NCBI GenBank assembly: GCA_016716065.1
Contig: JADJXA010000005.1
Coordinates: forward strand, 1-64,000
Length of the DNA stretch: 64,000 nt
From: Candidatus Leptovillus gracilis
GTDB taxonomy: Bacteria > Chloroflexota > Anaerolineae > Promineifilales > Promineifilaceae
Direction of reading: 5' to 3'
In this document: in pieces, positions 8,573 through 17,092 of the stretch
Numbering within the stretch: position 1 is the stretch's first letter
Layout of the letters: each line of letters opens with the position of its first letter
Notes under the pieces: generated by a model
The model's input: the letters and a program-made list of their open reading frames with translations, nothing else
The model's database searches: none
What the model was told of the DNA's origin: nothing
Program-made: the position numbers and the translations under genes

Positions 8573-9040
8573 TTATGGCGCCAGTTCAATCGAAGCGTAG
8601 TAAGTGTCATGGGCGATCCAGGCTAATTCCAGATTACCATGAGAAACAGTCTGCGGGGCAGTCAAAAAAGCAGGGTCATTCAAGTAGAATTGCGCTTCAT
8701 CGTAACCCACCACCACAACGGCGTGCCACGTTTCAATTGCCCAATAAGGTAAATCACCTGTCCAGACGAACAAGATAACTGGCTGATCGGCGTCAAGGGC
8801 GCGAAACACATCAGCCAATATTCCTTGACGATACGTCACCTGAATACCGGGAATTTGATCTTGCAGTTGGCGAATGTTACGGTGTGGCGTTCCCCACGGC
8901 CTGGTATCCAGCACAGCAAGGAGGGCATCATAATCCGCTGTTACCCCAATCGCCGCCAGTGCCATAAAAGCACAGGATGCCAGACAGTCAGATTCAAGAC
9001 GCTGCGGCTGGTGGGGAACTGTTAAGAAGCGCCTGGGCAT
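8573..9040 (-). CDS. C39-like cysteine peptidase domain protein
   Basis: 155 residues, a stand-alone papain-like fold of the Peptidase_C39-like type. The probable catalytic Cys is in ESDCLASCAFMALA, the His in WHAVVVVGYD and the third residue in YLNDPA, in the expected order and spacing. There is no signal peptide or ABC transporter fusion, so it is not a bacteriocin-exporting ATPase. It overlaps the upstream hypothetical gene by 47 bases, implying coupled expression. It may be a self-contained protease or toxin-like enzyme; the substrate is unknown. Confidence 0.75.
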   Translation of the reverse strand: MPRRFLTVPHQPQRLESDCLASCAFMALAAIGVTADYDALLAVLDTRPWGTPHRNIRQLQDQIPGIQVTYRQGILADVFRALDADQPVILFVWTGDLPYWAIETWHAVVVVGYDEAQFYLNDPAFLTAPQTVSHGNLELAWIAHDTYYASIELAP

Positions 9041-9347
9041 GAGTTTTTAATTGGGTGTGAAAATCGGGGGGCAAAAGCAGTTGGCCGGTACGGGCGTCAA
9101 TATCCAGGTGCGCCACCTGGCCCAAGATTCCCCGGCGCGGCGAAGAGAGCAAAATGGGCACACGCCAGACCACCCGCCCCTGGGCAAGCATGAGCGCTGG
9201 GTCGCCGCCGCCCATCATATGGCTGATATGGCTGCCGACATAACCGCTGGCTTGCTGGCGGGCCGTGTAAGCCGTAATGTTCACAATCGGCTCGCCAGGG
9301 GCGGAAATCAGGTATTCATTTTGACGTAGCGTTGTCGTAATGTCCAT
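8994..9347 (-). CDS. Conserved hypothetical protein paired with C39-like peptidase
   Basis: 117 residues when started at the ATG at 9347 (MDITTTLRQNEYLISAPGEP); a longer frame from 9386 begins with an unlikely peptide. Sequence features include ITAYTARQQASGYVGSHISH, MMGGGDPALMLAQGRVVWRV and a C-terminal GQLLLPPDFHTQLKTHAQAL. It has no membrane segment or signal peptide and no nucleic-acid-binding motif that I recognise. Its 3' end lies inside the C39-like gene, so the two proteins are probably made together and may act together. Function unknown. Confidence 0.65.
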   Translation of the reverse strand: MDITTTLRQNEYLISAPGEPIVNITAYTARQQASGYVGSHISHMMGGGDPALMLAQGRVVWRVPILLSSPRRGILGQVAHLDIDARTGQLLLPPDFHTQLKTHAQALLNSSPPAAAS

Positions 9348-9440
9348 CGCATGAAATCTCGCGCTGCATGAAATGATGACCTGCATTATAACATGACGCG
9401 GTAGTTTCGCATCATGCCTGCTTTATGAGCTTCGTGGTGT

Positions 9441-9503
9441 CACGGCCGTTCCCTCCCCCCTACCAAATTTGCCGAAAACGAAGGGGAGGGACCACGGGCC
9501 GTG
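9441..9503. repeat. Hairpin repeat, copy B
   Basis: Second copy of the element at 8144-8206: an ACGGCCGT end, CCCTCCCC, TACCAAATTTGCCGAAAA, GGGGAGGG, then a slightly altered right palindrome (ACGGGCCGT). The two copies bracket the C39-like peptidase pair and the broken small gene. Confidence 0.75.
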
Positions 9504-9551
9504 TGCGTTTGGGATTAGTCGTGGGATGAGGGGGAGTTTACGGTCGTGAAC

Positions 9552-9785
9552 CTACACAAAATCAAAACTTTCTTCTTGCAACCATTCCAGACATTGTTCC
9601 AGCCGCCTCAGCCGAACGGCGGCTAACTCTTTGGCAGCGGGCAGCGTAAACCGATCCTGTATCTTTTCCCGCCGGGACAGGACGACTTTGTAAGCGCTGA
9701 TCAGGTCTTTCGGCCCTCGGCCAACCTCGCGTACCAGGCCGATGATGCCCAAGAAGCCCAAGAAATCGGCTTCGCGCAGCAGCAC
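9552..9785 (-). CDS. Hypothetical protein, GTG start
   Basis: 77 residues from a GTG codon, reading LLREADFLGFLGIIGLVREV and ending LEQCLEWLQEESFDFV. It is helix-rich and charged with no recognisable domain. An overlapping frame from the ATG at 9810 (MNVYLNHSG) would join this one if a single base were removed near 9786, so the true N-terminus may be MNVYLNHS. It lies in the decayed patch and may be a remnant. Confidence 0.4.
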   Translation of the reverse strand: MLLREADFLGFLGIIGLVREVGRGPKDLISAYKVVLSRREKIQDRFTLPAAKELAAVRLRRLEQCLEWLQEESFDFV

Positions 9786-9842
9786 CGCTGTGGTTTAAAT
9801 ACACGTTCATTTGTATTCATAGCAAACCCGTTCTGAAAATAA

Positions 9843-9900
9843 TCAAAGATTACGCAGATTACGCAGATTTCACCGATTAAAAATCTGCGTAATCTTCGAT
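9843..9900. repeat. GATTACGCAGATT tandem and inverted repeat
   Basis: Two direct units of GATTACGCA are followed after about 15 bases by the inverted AATCTGCGTAATC. It sits just after the stop of the SRPBCC gene and could form a 3' stem. It belongs to the short-period intergenic repeats seen all along the window. Confidence 0.6.
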
Positions 9901-9903
9901 AAG

Positions 9904-10608
9904 TTAACCCTCCGCGAACTGCTCGGCGCGGCTGCGCAGCGTCAGCAGCATTTTGCGCTCCATGATGAACTGGACGAAATAGGTCAGTTTAATGGGCAGT
10001 TCCGGCTTCATCGCCATGTTGGAGCGCAGCAGCAGCCGGGTTGAGCCGTCCGCCTGCGGCAGCAGCACAAACTGCCAACTGTCCACGCAGGGATCTTCGG
10101 CTTTGCCTTCCATGCCAAAGCACAGCAGGACCGCTTCGTTTTGCCGCAGTTGACGCACATACAAACCGGGGCCGGGATTCAGCACATAATCTTTAGGGGT
10201 AAAACGCCAGAAGTCGCCAATCTGCACGTTCTGGTATTCCGGCACAATGCGATCTGTGGTATGGACGTTCAGGCCAAAGAGGTTTTCCAGCCAGTCGTAG
10301 CTGTACATGCCGCCCCGGTCTACACCGATTTGCAGCAGCCAGGGGTAAATCTGGGCCGGACTGGCCTGGATGGTAATGCCTTTGGTGAAACGCAAATTGG
10401 CCTGGGCCACCATGTCGTCGCCCGGCAGGTCGGCACTGGTTTCGGCGTCGGCTGCGCCCCAGTTTTTCATCCAGGGCCAGAGGAAGAGCAGGTAAACGGC
10501 CGTTGCCACTGCCCATAAGCCTGCTATGAAAGCCAAAATGCGAACAAAACGGCCGTTTCGAGGCTTTTTCCGCGCCAAATTTGTGGTTGGGTAAGGTTGA
10601 GATGTCAT
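9904..10608 (-). CDS. SRPBCC-fold protein with N-terminal membrane anchor
   Basis: 234 residues. A cytoplasmic basic N-terminus is followed by one membrane helix at about 24-45 and a globular domain resembling the START/SRPBCC (polyketide cyclase-like) fold: ITIQASPAQIYPWLLQIGVD at its start and the C-terminal helix around TYFVQFIMERKMLLTLRSRA. SRPBCC domains bind hydrophobic ligands; no catalytic residues can be assigned. AGGGAG lies upstream of the ATG. It follows the sigma-like gene by 17 bases on the same strand, so the two are probably cotranscribed and the sigma-like protein may control it. Confidence 0.7.
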   Translation of the reverse strand: MTSQPYPTTNLARKKPRNGRFVRILAFIAGLWAVATAVYLLFLWPWMKNWGAADAETSADLPGDDMVAQANLRFTKGITIQASPAQIYPWLLQIGVDRGGMYSYDWLENLFGLNVHTTDRIVPEYQNVQIGDFWRFTPKDYVLNPGPGLYVRQLRQNEAVLLCFGMEGKAEDPCVDSWQFVLLPQADGSTRLLLRSNMAMKPELPIKLTYFVQFIMERKMLLTLRSRAEQFAEG

Positions 10609-10625
10609 GAATCAACTCCCTGGGT

Positions 10626-11123
10626 CTAATTGAGATGAGATTGGCGGGTTTGCTCCAGCCCGGCGATACGCCATCGTCCCTGGCGCAGCGTGGCGCGAAC
10701 CACTGCACAAGATGTTTCGAGAACGTGGGCGATCTCGTCGAAATTCAATTTGCAGCCATAGCGTAAAGCCAGCGCTTCCCGTTCAGGAAGCGGCAGGTTG
10801 TTAAACAGGGATTGGATGTCGGCAACGGCCGTTTCCGTCACAAATCCGCCGCGCTGGAGCTGATCGCGACAGCGGCGGCGGGCTGTCGCCAGCACGTTTA
10901 TCAGGGAAACGTCCGGAAAATGAGCGCTGGCGTCTAAAAAAGCGGTCTCGGCCACCATTTCAGCGACACGGCCGTTGGCCAATATGCGGTAACAGAAAGT
11001 GAAAACGGCCGTTTCATGCATTTGCACAAACTGGCTAAAAGAAGAACATTTAGCCCGCACAGGCGGTTCATTTTCCACTCGCGTCATAGTCAGGTCTTGG
11101 GTCAGCAACACGCCAGCCTCCAT
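10626..11123 (-). CDS. Degenerate ECF-type sigma-like protein
   Basis: About 165 residues if started at the ATG at 11123; other candidate starts are 11174 (TTG) and 11087 (ATG), none with a clear ribosome site. The middle resembles a sigma region 2 (FVQMHETAVFTFCYRILANG). The C-terminal part resembles region 4 with helix-turn-helix (LPLPEREALALRYGCKLNFD, then EIAHVLETSCAVVRATLRQG). Region 2 is short and lacks the usual acidic DxxQE-type stretch, so promoter melting is doubtful and it may act as a plain regulator. It is upstream of and probably in operon with the SRPBCC protein. Confidence 0.6.
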   Translation of the reverse strand: MEAGVLLTQDLTMTRVENEPPVRAKCSSFSQFVQMHETAVFTFCYRILANGRVAEMVAETAFLDASAHFPDVSLINVLATARRRCRDQLQRGGFVTETAVADIQSLFNNLPLPEREALALRYGCKLNFDEIAHVLETSCAVVRATLRQGRWRIAGLEQTRQSHLN

Positions 11124-11350
11124 CGAGTTTGCCAAACATCTTATTACCGTCCTCAGGGTACCAGCCTGACGCAAAACTGTCGCCTAACTTTGGTTACATT
11201 CTGAAAACCATAACCGGGGTCATAACCTAAGTTGAAGGTAGGCTGCACTGCTTTATAACACACTATGCCGGACTCATGACGTTTGCAGGAATCACCTGGT
11301 TAGCGGGCAACATCTCCTTATAACAAGAACGTATGACAAAGCGACAAATA

Positions 11351-11971
11351 TCAGGCAGAGCGGACCGGTTGGCGCAAGATGGTTTTTAGCTTGGCGGCGG
11401 GCACGCGGCGTGGGTCGCTGAGGTAGATCTCGTGGTGACGGCCGTTAAAGACCAGCCCATTGGCCGGCATAAACTCGTGGTGGAGCTTGTGCAGCATCGG
11501 CGTCTCGTCGTCGTATGAGCCGGTGTGCATGACCTGGACCGACAGCCCTTCGTGGTAGCTTTCCAACCGCAGTTGATCCAGGGCAGGTAAGGCCTTTTGT
11601 TTTTGCACAACGGTCGCAGCCGCCGCAAACATCTCCGCCGTAATCCACTCCGGCTGCATGATCATCATTGTCCAACTCCATTGGCTTTTGTCGCGCTGCG
11701 TGGTAAAGGCGTCTATATCGTCGGCCCACCACAGCCCTTCCAATGGCATGACGGCATAATCCTGGCCCATCTGCTGTTTGCTCATAAATTTGAGTTTGTA
11801 GGCCAGACCATACAACGCTTCGACGGCTTGCTGGTAAGCAACGGCCGTGTTCGGGTCGCCGTGGCCGTCAATCATCAGGAATTGCAGGGTTGGCACATCC
11901 ACCAGCGTAAACTGAACAGCCGGTTGGTAAAGATGTTTAAGATCACGTTTAAAATCTATTTTGTCCATCAT
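11351..11971 (-). CDS. GyrI-like small-molecule-binding protein
   Basis: 206 residues. The opening MDKIDFKRDLKHLYQPA followed by VDVPTLQFLMIDGHGDPN and AVEALYGLAYKLKF is typical of stand-alone GyrI-like/SOUL-fold proteins related to the ligand-binding half of multidrug-responsive regulators. The C-terminal half carries VQVMHTGSYDDETPMLHKLH and a final SDPRR segment, as in this family. No DNA-binding domain is fused. Such proteins bind small amphipathic or cationic compounds; the ligand here is unknown. AGGGAG lies about 8 bases before the start. Confidence 0.8.
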   Translation of the reverse strand: MMDKIDFKRDLKHLYQPAVQFTLVDVPTLQFLMIDGHGDPNTAVAYQQAVEALYGLAYKLKFMSKQQMGQDYAVMPLEGLWWADDIDAFTTQRDKSQWSWTMMIMQPEWITAEMFAAAATVVQKQKALPALDQLRLESYHEGLSVQVMHTGSYDDETPMLHKLHHEFMPANGLVFNGRHHEIYLSDPRRVPAAKLKTILRQPVRSA

Positions 11972-12122
11972 TTATAGCTCCCTACGGCACACGGCCGTTC
12001 CGTCTGTGCCCTATCTTCAATCAGTTGAGCCAGTTTATACCCCAAATATGACGCCCTCTGTCAACTATCCGCATACGTCATAATCCGACATCTTCATCAC
12101 CCTGTCACCTTGTCACCTTTAT

Positions 12123-13655
12123 CTACGGGGCAAACAATTGGGCGAACAGGCGGGCATTTTCGGCAGCGGCAAACTGGCTAAAAGCAGCCGCCGATTCCAC
12201 TTTGGCTTGGGCTTTTTTCTGTTCCAGGTTAGCCACCAGCCAGCCAATCGCCACCAGCGCCCGGCGGTTGCGCTGGTGGCGCAGGGGCAGTTTGTCAGCG
12301 ACATGCAGCAGGTAAGCCTGCTGCACGTTCAGGTCATTCAGGTCGCCCAACCGGTTTTGCAACTGCTTAAGCTGCCGGATCAGCAGCCCCATCTCTTTCG
12401 CTGGAAACAGGCTGGCGAAAAATTCCATCAGGTAGCGCAATTTTTTGCACTCAATGCGCAAAGCGTGCATCTGACCATGCTGCTCTTCAGCCAGGATGGT
12501 CCGCCCGGCGCGAATCACCTGCTGATAACGCTTGTAGATGCGGCGGCGGGCTAAAATCAGGATAGGGGTGGCCGCTTTACGGGGTACGGCCGTTGCCCCC
12601 TTTTCGTCCACCGGTTCCGCCAAAACCCTCTCCCAATCGGCCACAATCTGCTGATATTCGGCGGAAGTCAGTCCGGCGCGGACCTCTTGCAGCGCCTCGG
12701 CCCGCTGTTGGCGCAAATAGATAAACAGCGGTTCGATTTTGCCCCGCAGAAAATCCGGCAGTTGGCGCTTGTACTCCTCCTCGGCCAACAAATAAACGTC
12801 CAGATCGCGCAGGCGATTGGACAACCGGCCGATCACCTTAAACCCATGCCGGAAACGCTTGAGTTCGGCCGGCGGGAAGACGGCTTTGATCTGGCTGAGG
12901 GCGGAGCGGGTGCGGCGCACGGCCACGCGGTAATCGTGCAAAAACTCCGGGTCCAGGTCTTGCAAGATGTACGCTTCGTTGGCGCGCATCACCTGGAGCA
13001 GGTAAGACAAGATTGCTTTGGTGGCTTCGTCAGCGCGCATAGCGGGGGCAAGTTGGATGTCTAACCGGGCGGAGTAGGCCCCTGGCGTTTGCCCGGCGGC
13101 GGCCAGGGCAGTGTGGTAGATGTCTGTGGTGACGGCCGTTACACCCACCAACGCCAATCTTGCGGCCATCTCGGCCACGACCGCCTCCTGCCCGGCGACA
13201 GGTTGAATGCTCAGGGTGAAAATGGGCGCAGTGGCGGGGTAAGCGGACGGCCGTATCTCTTGCATCAGCAGCCGGGCAACCGGCTGCCCGGCCACGTCGA
13301 GCGCCTGACAGGGGGTCGTGTGTATCACCACATCGGCCTGCGGCAGCAAAGCGCGCACTTCCAGGATTGGGTCCAGCCGGGCGCGCAGCAAACCATGCGG
13401 CAGGTCCCAAACATACACCGGAGGATCTGGCAAGACGGCCGTTGTTAGCACCCTGTTGGCCGCCAAATCGTGCAGCGTAAACCGCTGCCCCACCCCCATA
13501 AAGGCCAACAACTGCCGATAAAGCCGCCAATCAAAGGTGTCATAAATCGTCAGATGTTCGGCGCCGGACGGCGCGTCCAGCGGTATGATGCAGTACGGCA
13601 GCCATCGAGCCAGGTCGTCGGCTGTGGACTCTGGCGGCAGTAAAAATTTCAGCAT
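12123..13655 (-). CDS. CHAD-domain protein
   Basis: 510 residues. The C-terminal about 280 residues are a CHAD domain: conserved His/Arg-rich helices begin at EFLHDYRVAVRRTRSALSQI, continue with LSNRLRDLDVYLL and HALRIECKKLRYLMEFF, and end in QNRLGDLNDLNVQQ. CHAD domains bind inorganic polyphosphate through these basic residues. The N-terminal about 220 residues lack the ExExK signature of a CYTH triphosphatase, although a CYTH-like barrel may have been present ancestrally. AGAGGA is well placed upstream of the ATG. It may associate with polyphosphate granules. Confidence 0.88.
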   Translation of the reverse strand: MLKFLLPPESTADDLARWLPYCIIPLDAPSGAEHLTIYDTFDWRLYRQLLAFMGVGQRFTLHDLAANRVLTTAVLPDPPVYVWDLPHGLLRARLDPILEVRALLPQADVVIHTTPCQALDVAGQPVARLLMQEIRPSAYPATAPIFTLSIQPVAGQEAVVAEMAARLALVGVTAVTTDIYHTALAAAGQTPGAYSARLDIQLAPAMRADEATKAILSYLLQVMRANEAYILQDLDPEFLHDYRVAVRRTRSALSQIKAVFPPAELKRFRHGFKVIGRLSNRLRDLDVYLLAEEEYKRQLPDFLRGKIEPLFIYLRQQRAEALQEVRAGLTSAEYQQIVADWERVLAEPVDEKGATAVPRKAATPILILARRRIYKRYQQVIRAGRTILAEEQHGQMHALRIECKKLRYLMEFFASLFPAKEMGLLIRQLKQLQNRLGDLNDLNVQQAYLLHVADKLPLRHQRNRRALVAIGWLVANLEQKKAQAKVESAAAFSQFAAAENARLFAQLFAP

Positions 13656-14147
13656 GGGTTTCCTCTAAAAATCATACAAAGGTACAAAGAGACAAGGGAA
13701 AGAAGGTCCAAAGCGGGCAGATTGGAGCCATGATTCTATTTTACTCCACCGACGGCCGTGTTAACAGAACCATAACAATGAACCAGCGGTTCTCAAGTTG
13801 TCATGGTGTGTGGTATAGGGGCGGGACGGCGCGTGCAGGGAACAGCCGCAGCGAACGACATTTTCCCGCGCCGTCTCGCCCAACAGGATCCAAAGAGGGG
13901 CGAGACAGGCGGGGGGCAAGGCATTGGTGATTGGCAAAAACGTTGCGCCGCCTGTCCCGCCCCTACGGCTGGGTTTCAAAATGAGAATTGCTGACAATGA
14001 ACAGCAGACAATCGGGTTCGCGGGTTGCCAGGGAGCCTGTGGCAGACCCACCTTTTCTGGCTGTCCTCACGCCGCCCTATTTTCCTTAACTCTGATATAA
14101 TCTGGCGACAGTAAACTCTTTATCGGCTGTCGGAGTAGTTTAAGCAT
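13656..14147. other. Intergenic region with inverted-repeat element
   Basis: No gene is supported in about 490 bp. It holds the inverted-repeat element at 13816-13965 and, near 14100, AT-rich sequence (TGATATAAT) that may be the -10 region for the amidohydrolase-cofDC cluster. Confidence 0.5.
13816..13965. repeat. 150-bp element with terminal inverted repeats
   Basis: TAGGGGCGGGAC at 13816-13827 is matched by GTCCCGCCCCTA at 13954-13965. Inside are further complementary pieces, CGTCTCGCCC and GGGGCGAGAC. The ends resemble those of the palindromic element at 41959-42018 (GTAGGGGCG...), so both may belong to one family of small non-autonomous elements. Confidence 0.65.
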
Positions 14148-15344
14148 ATGGCGCAACCCGATTTCAGGCAGGAAGCAGAGAATTTATTCGATTATATGGT
14201 GGCGCAGCGGCGCGATTTCCACCGTCATCCTGAGTTGGGTTTCCAGGAGACGCGCACGGCCGGAATCGTGGCCGAGACGCTGCAAGAATTAGGGCTGGAA
14301 GTGCAGCGCGGCGTCGGGCAAACCGGCGTGGTCGCGCTGCTAGAAGGGGCCAAACCCGGCCCCACTGTCCTGGTTCGTTTCGACATGGACGCCCTGCCCA
14401 TCCAGGAAGAAAACCTGCTCGATTATGCCTCGCAAAACCCCGGCGTCATGCACGCCTGCGGCCACGACGGCCACACCACCATGGGGCTGGCCCTGGCAAA
14501 AATCCTGACTCGCTACCAGGCAGAGATGGCCGGCGCCATCAAATTTGTCTTTCAACCGGCCGAAGAAGGCATGGGCGGCGCATTTGCCATGATCGCCGAC
14601 GGCGTGCTGCGAAATCCGCGCCCGGATGTAGCCCTGGCGATGCACTTATGGACGCCAGAGGAGTTTGGCAAGGTGCGTGTGGTCGAAGGGCCGTGCATGG
14701 CCTCGTCGAGTGTGTTCACGCTGACGGTACAGGGACATGGCGGGCATGGCGCTGCGCCGCATCTGGCAGTGGACCCTATTTTGGCGGCGGCGCAAATCGT
14801 CTCCGGGCTGCAAAGTATTGTCAGCCGCAACGTCAACCCCCAGGACAGTGTGGTGGTGTCTATCGGGCAGTTTTCGGCCGGGACCACCTTCAACGTCATT
14901 CCAGACCGGGCTATTTTGAAGGGCACGGTGCGCAGCTATAACAACGACCTGCACCGCATGATTTACCGGCGTATTTTGGAGATGGCTCACCATCAGGCCA
15001 TCGCCTTTAGCTGTGAAGCAACAATGGAGACCATTGCCATTGTGGCCGCCGTGAACAATGCGCCGGAGCCAACGGCCGTTGTCCGTCAGGCGGCGGCGCA
15101 TATGATGGGCGCGGATAACATTGTCGAACACCGCACCATGGCTTCGGAAGACATGGGTTACATTTTGGAAGAAATCCCCGGTTGTTACTTTTTTATCGGC
15201 GCGCGCAATTCCGAGAAGGGATTCACCTTCGCCCACCACCACCCCCGCTTTAACTTCGACGAGCGGGCCATGCTGGATGGCGTGGCTGTCATGGGCCAGG
15301 CAATTGCCAATTATGTGATGACTGAGAACGGCCGTAAGCCGTAA
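14148..15344 (+). CDS. M20-family amidohydrolase (hippurate hydrolase-like)
   Basis: 398 residues, full length for the M20D amidohydrolase/N-acyl-amino-acid hydrolase family. Metal-site motifs are visible: FDMDALPIQEE, MHACGHDGHTT (Cys and His ligands), FQPAEEGMGGA (catalytic Glu pair) and the late SEDMGY with HHHPRF near the C-terminus. The central GHGGHGAAPH marks the dimerisation-domain insertion. It should hydrolyse an N-acyl or amide bond of an amino-acid derivative in the cytoplasm. It lies 42 bp upstream of cofD on the same strand and may be cotranscribed, but no link with F420 is established. Confidence 0.92.
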   Translation: MAQPDFRQEAENLFDYMVAQRRDFHRHPELGFQETRTAGIVAETLQELGLEVQRGVGQTGVVALLEGAKPGPTVLVRFDMDALPIQEENLLDYASQNPGVMHACGHDGHTTMGLALAKILTRYQAEMAGAIKFVFQPAEEGMGGAFAMIADGVLRNPRPDVALAMHLWTPEEFGKVRVVEGPCMASSSVFTLTVQGHGGHGAAPHLAVDPILAAAQIVSGLQSIVSRNVNPQDSVVVSIGQFSAGTTFNVIPDRAILKGTVRSYNNDLHRMIYRRILEMAHHQAIAFSCEATMETIAIVAAVNNAPEPTAVVRQAAAHMMGADNIVEHRTMASEDMGYILEEIPGCYFFIGARNSEKGFTFAHHHPRFNFDERAMLDGVAVMGQAIANYVMTENGRKP

Positions 15345-15386
15345 ACGGAACTCGGAATACGGATCGCCCCATACAAATACCGCTCT

Positions 15387-16349
15387 ATGGAACCATTAAC
15401 CGACTTAAACATCGTCTGTCTGGCTGGCGGCGTGGGCGGCGCGAAGCTGGCACAGGGGCTGGCGCAAATCGTGCCGCCGGAGCGCCTGACCATCATCGTC
15501 AACACCGGCGACGATTTCCAACACCTGGGGCTGACCATTTGTCCTGATCTAGACACAGTGATGTATACCCTGGCTGGCGCCGCCAACGCCGTCACCGGCT
15601 GGGGACGGGCCGATGAAACCTTCCGGGCCATTGCCGAAGTGGGGCGGCTGGGCGGGCCAGATTGGTTTCGCCTGGGCGACCTGGACCTGGCGACGCACCT
15701 GACACGGACACATCTGCTGGCGGCCGGAGAGACATTGACGGCCGTTACCCAACACCTCTGCCGTCATTTGCACATTCAGCCCGGCGTGCTGCCCATGAGC
15801 AACCAGCCCGCGCCCACCATCATCCAATCTGGCGCGCGGCGGCTGCCTTTCCAGACCTGGTTTGTTGCCGAACACTGGCAGCCGCCAGTGGAGCAGGTCC
15901 TTCTGCCGGACAACGTGCGGGCGACGGCGCAGGTGACACAGACATTGGAAAACGCCGATATTGTGATTCTGGCACCATCGAACCCATTTGTGAGTCTGGA
16001 CCCGCTGTTGAATGTCTACCCTATCCGCGAAATGGTCATGGATTTGCCGCAGGCTGTGGTCGGCGTCAGCCCCATCGTCGGCGGGCAGGCGGTGAAGGGA
16101 CCGGCGGCCAAGATGATGCAGGAGATGGGCATGGCTGTTTCGGCAGCGGCCGTGCGCGCGTATTATGGTGATTTGCTGGACGGCTTCGTCTATGACGTTC
16201 AGGACGCCGCTGCCGAACGGCCGTCCGGGACGACGTTGTGCGTAGACACGATGATGACCAACGAAGCCGACCGGCGGCGGTTGGCGCAAGACGTGCTGAT
16301 GTTTGCCCAGCGTATCATCGCCGCCACGGCTCATCGCCGCCACGGCTGA
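15387..16349 (+). CDS. cofD: 2-phospho-L-lactate (or enolpyruvyl) transferase CofD
   Basis: 320 residues, normal length for CofD/FbiA, which transfers the lactyl-phosphate (or phosphoenolpyruvyl) group from its GDP/GPP-activated form to the deazaflavin Fo in coenzyme F420 synthesis. Signature stretches are LAGGVGGAKLAQGLAQ at the N-terminus, VNTGDDFQHLGLTICPDLDT and YTLAGAAN. Further on are APSNPFVSLDPLL and SPIVGGQAVKGPAAKMM, all characteristic. cofC follows after 21 bases, so the two sequential enzymes are cotranscribed. The glutamate ligase CofE and the Fo synthase are not in the window. Confidence 0.95.
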   Translation: MEPLTDLNIVCLAGGVGGAKLAQGLAQIVPPERLTIIVNTGDDFQHLGLTICPDLDTVMYTLAGAANAVTGWGRADETFRAIAEVGRLGGPDWFRLGDLDLATHLTRTHLLAAGETLTAVTQHLCRHLHIQPGVLPMSNQPAPTIIQSGARRLPFQTWFVAEHWQPPVEQVLLPDNVRATAQVTQTLENADIVILAPSNPFVSLDPLLNVYPIREMVMDLPQAVVGVSPIVGGQAVKGPAAKMMQEMGMAVSAAAVRAYYGDLLDGFVYDVQDAAAERPSGTTLCVDTMMTNEADRRRLAQDVLMFAQRIIAATAHRRHG

Positions 16350-16370
16350 ATAACAGTCACCGCCGAATCA

Positions 16371-17021
16371 ATGGACGAACGGCCGTTTGCCCCGATTGTC
16401 TGGGCCATCATCCCGGTGAAGCCGCTGCTGACCAGCAAAAACCGGCTGGCGCATGTGTTGTCACCTACGGCGCGGGCGCAGTTGATCGGCGCGTTTTTGG
16501 CGCGGATGTTGGCAGAATTGCAGCAGGTGGCTGGTCTGGCGCAGATTTTGCTGGTAAGCAGCGACCCGAGCGTGGCCGAGATTGCCCGGCAGTTTGGCGT
16601 GCGGCTGTTGGTGGAAGAACGGCCGTTGGGCCTGAATACGGCCGTCAGCCGGGCCGCCCGCCTGGCCGCGGCGCAAGGAGCTGATGGCGTTCTGGTTTTA
16701 CCGGCCGACCTGCCCTTTTTGCAGGCGGCCGACGTGGATTGTTTGTTGGCCCAACTAACGGCCGTGCCCACAATGGTCATTTGCAGCGACGGCCGTGCCG
16801 ATGGAACCAACGCCCTGCTGCTCAGCCCTCCCCGCGATTTCATCTTTCAGTACGGGCCAGGCAGCTTGCAAAACCACCTGCGCGAGGCTGAAAGCAGAAA
16901 AATGGTCCACAAAATTGTGCAATGTCCCGGCCTGCAATTCGACCTGGACACAGAAAATGATTGGCAAGTTTATCAACACGCCCGGTACGGGGTTTCAGGT
17001 GCAGAGATTCGGGTTTCGTAA
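16371..17021 (+). CDS. cofC: 2-phospho-L-lactate guanylyltransferase CofC
   Basis: 216 residues. CofC/FbiD activates 2-phospholactate or phosphoenolpyruvate with GTP, producing the substrate of CofD. The N-terminal IIPVKPLLTSKNRLAHVLSP is the nucleotide-binding signature. GADGVLVLPADLPFL carries the metal-binding Asp, and DGTNALLLSPP plus the final FDLDTENDW complete the pattern. The gene sits immediately after cofD and 71 bp before a luciferase-like oxidoreductase that probably uses the finished cofactor. Confidence 0.93.
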   Translation: MDERPFAPIVWAIIPVKPLLTSKNRLAHVLSPTARAQLIGAFLARMLAELQQVAGLAQILLVSSDPSVAEIARQFGVRLLVEERPLGLNTAVSRAARLAAAQGADGVLVLPADLPFLQAADVDCLLAQLTAVPTMVICSDGRADGTNALLLSPPRDFIFQYGPGSLQNHLREAESRKMVHKIVQCPGLQFDLDTENDWQVYQHARYGVSGAEIRVS

Positions 17022-17092
17022 TCCGTTGTCCGTAATCCGTAATCCGTCTACGGAACACACCCCTACCGGGCCACCCACTCAAGGAGGTTCCC

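Noticed and set aside
15549..16343. 264-codon minus-strand frame opposite cofD
   Set aside because: No domain, His/Arg/Gln-rich shadow of a clear CofD gene.
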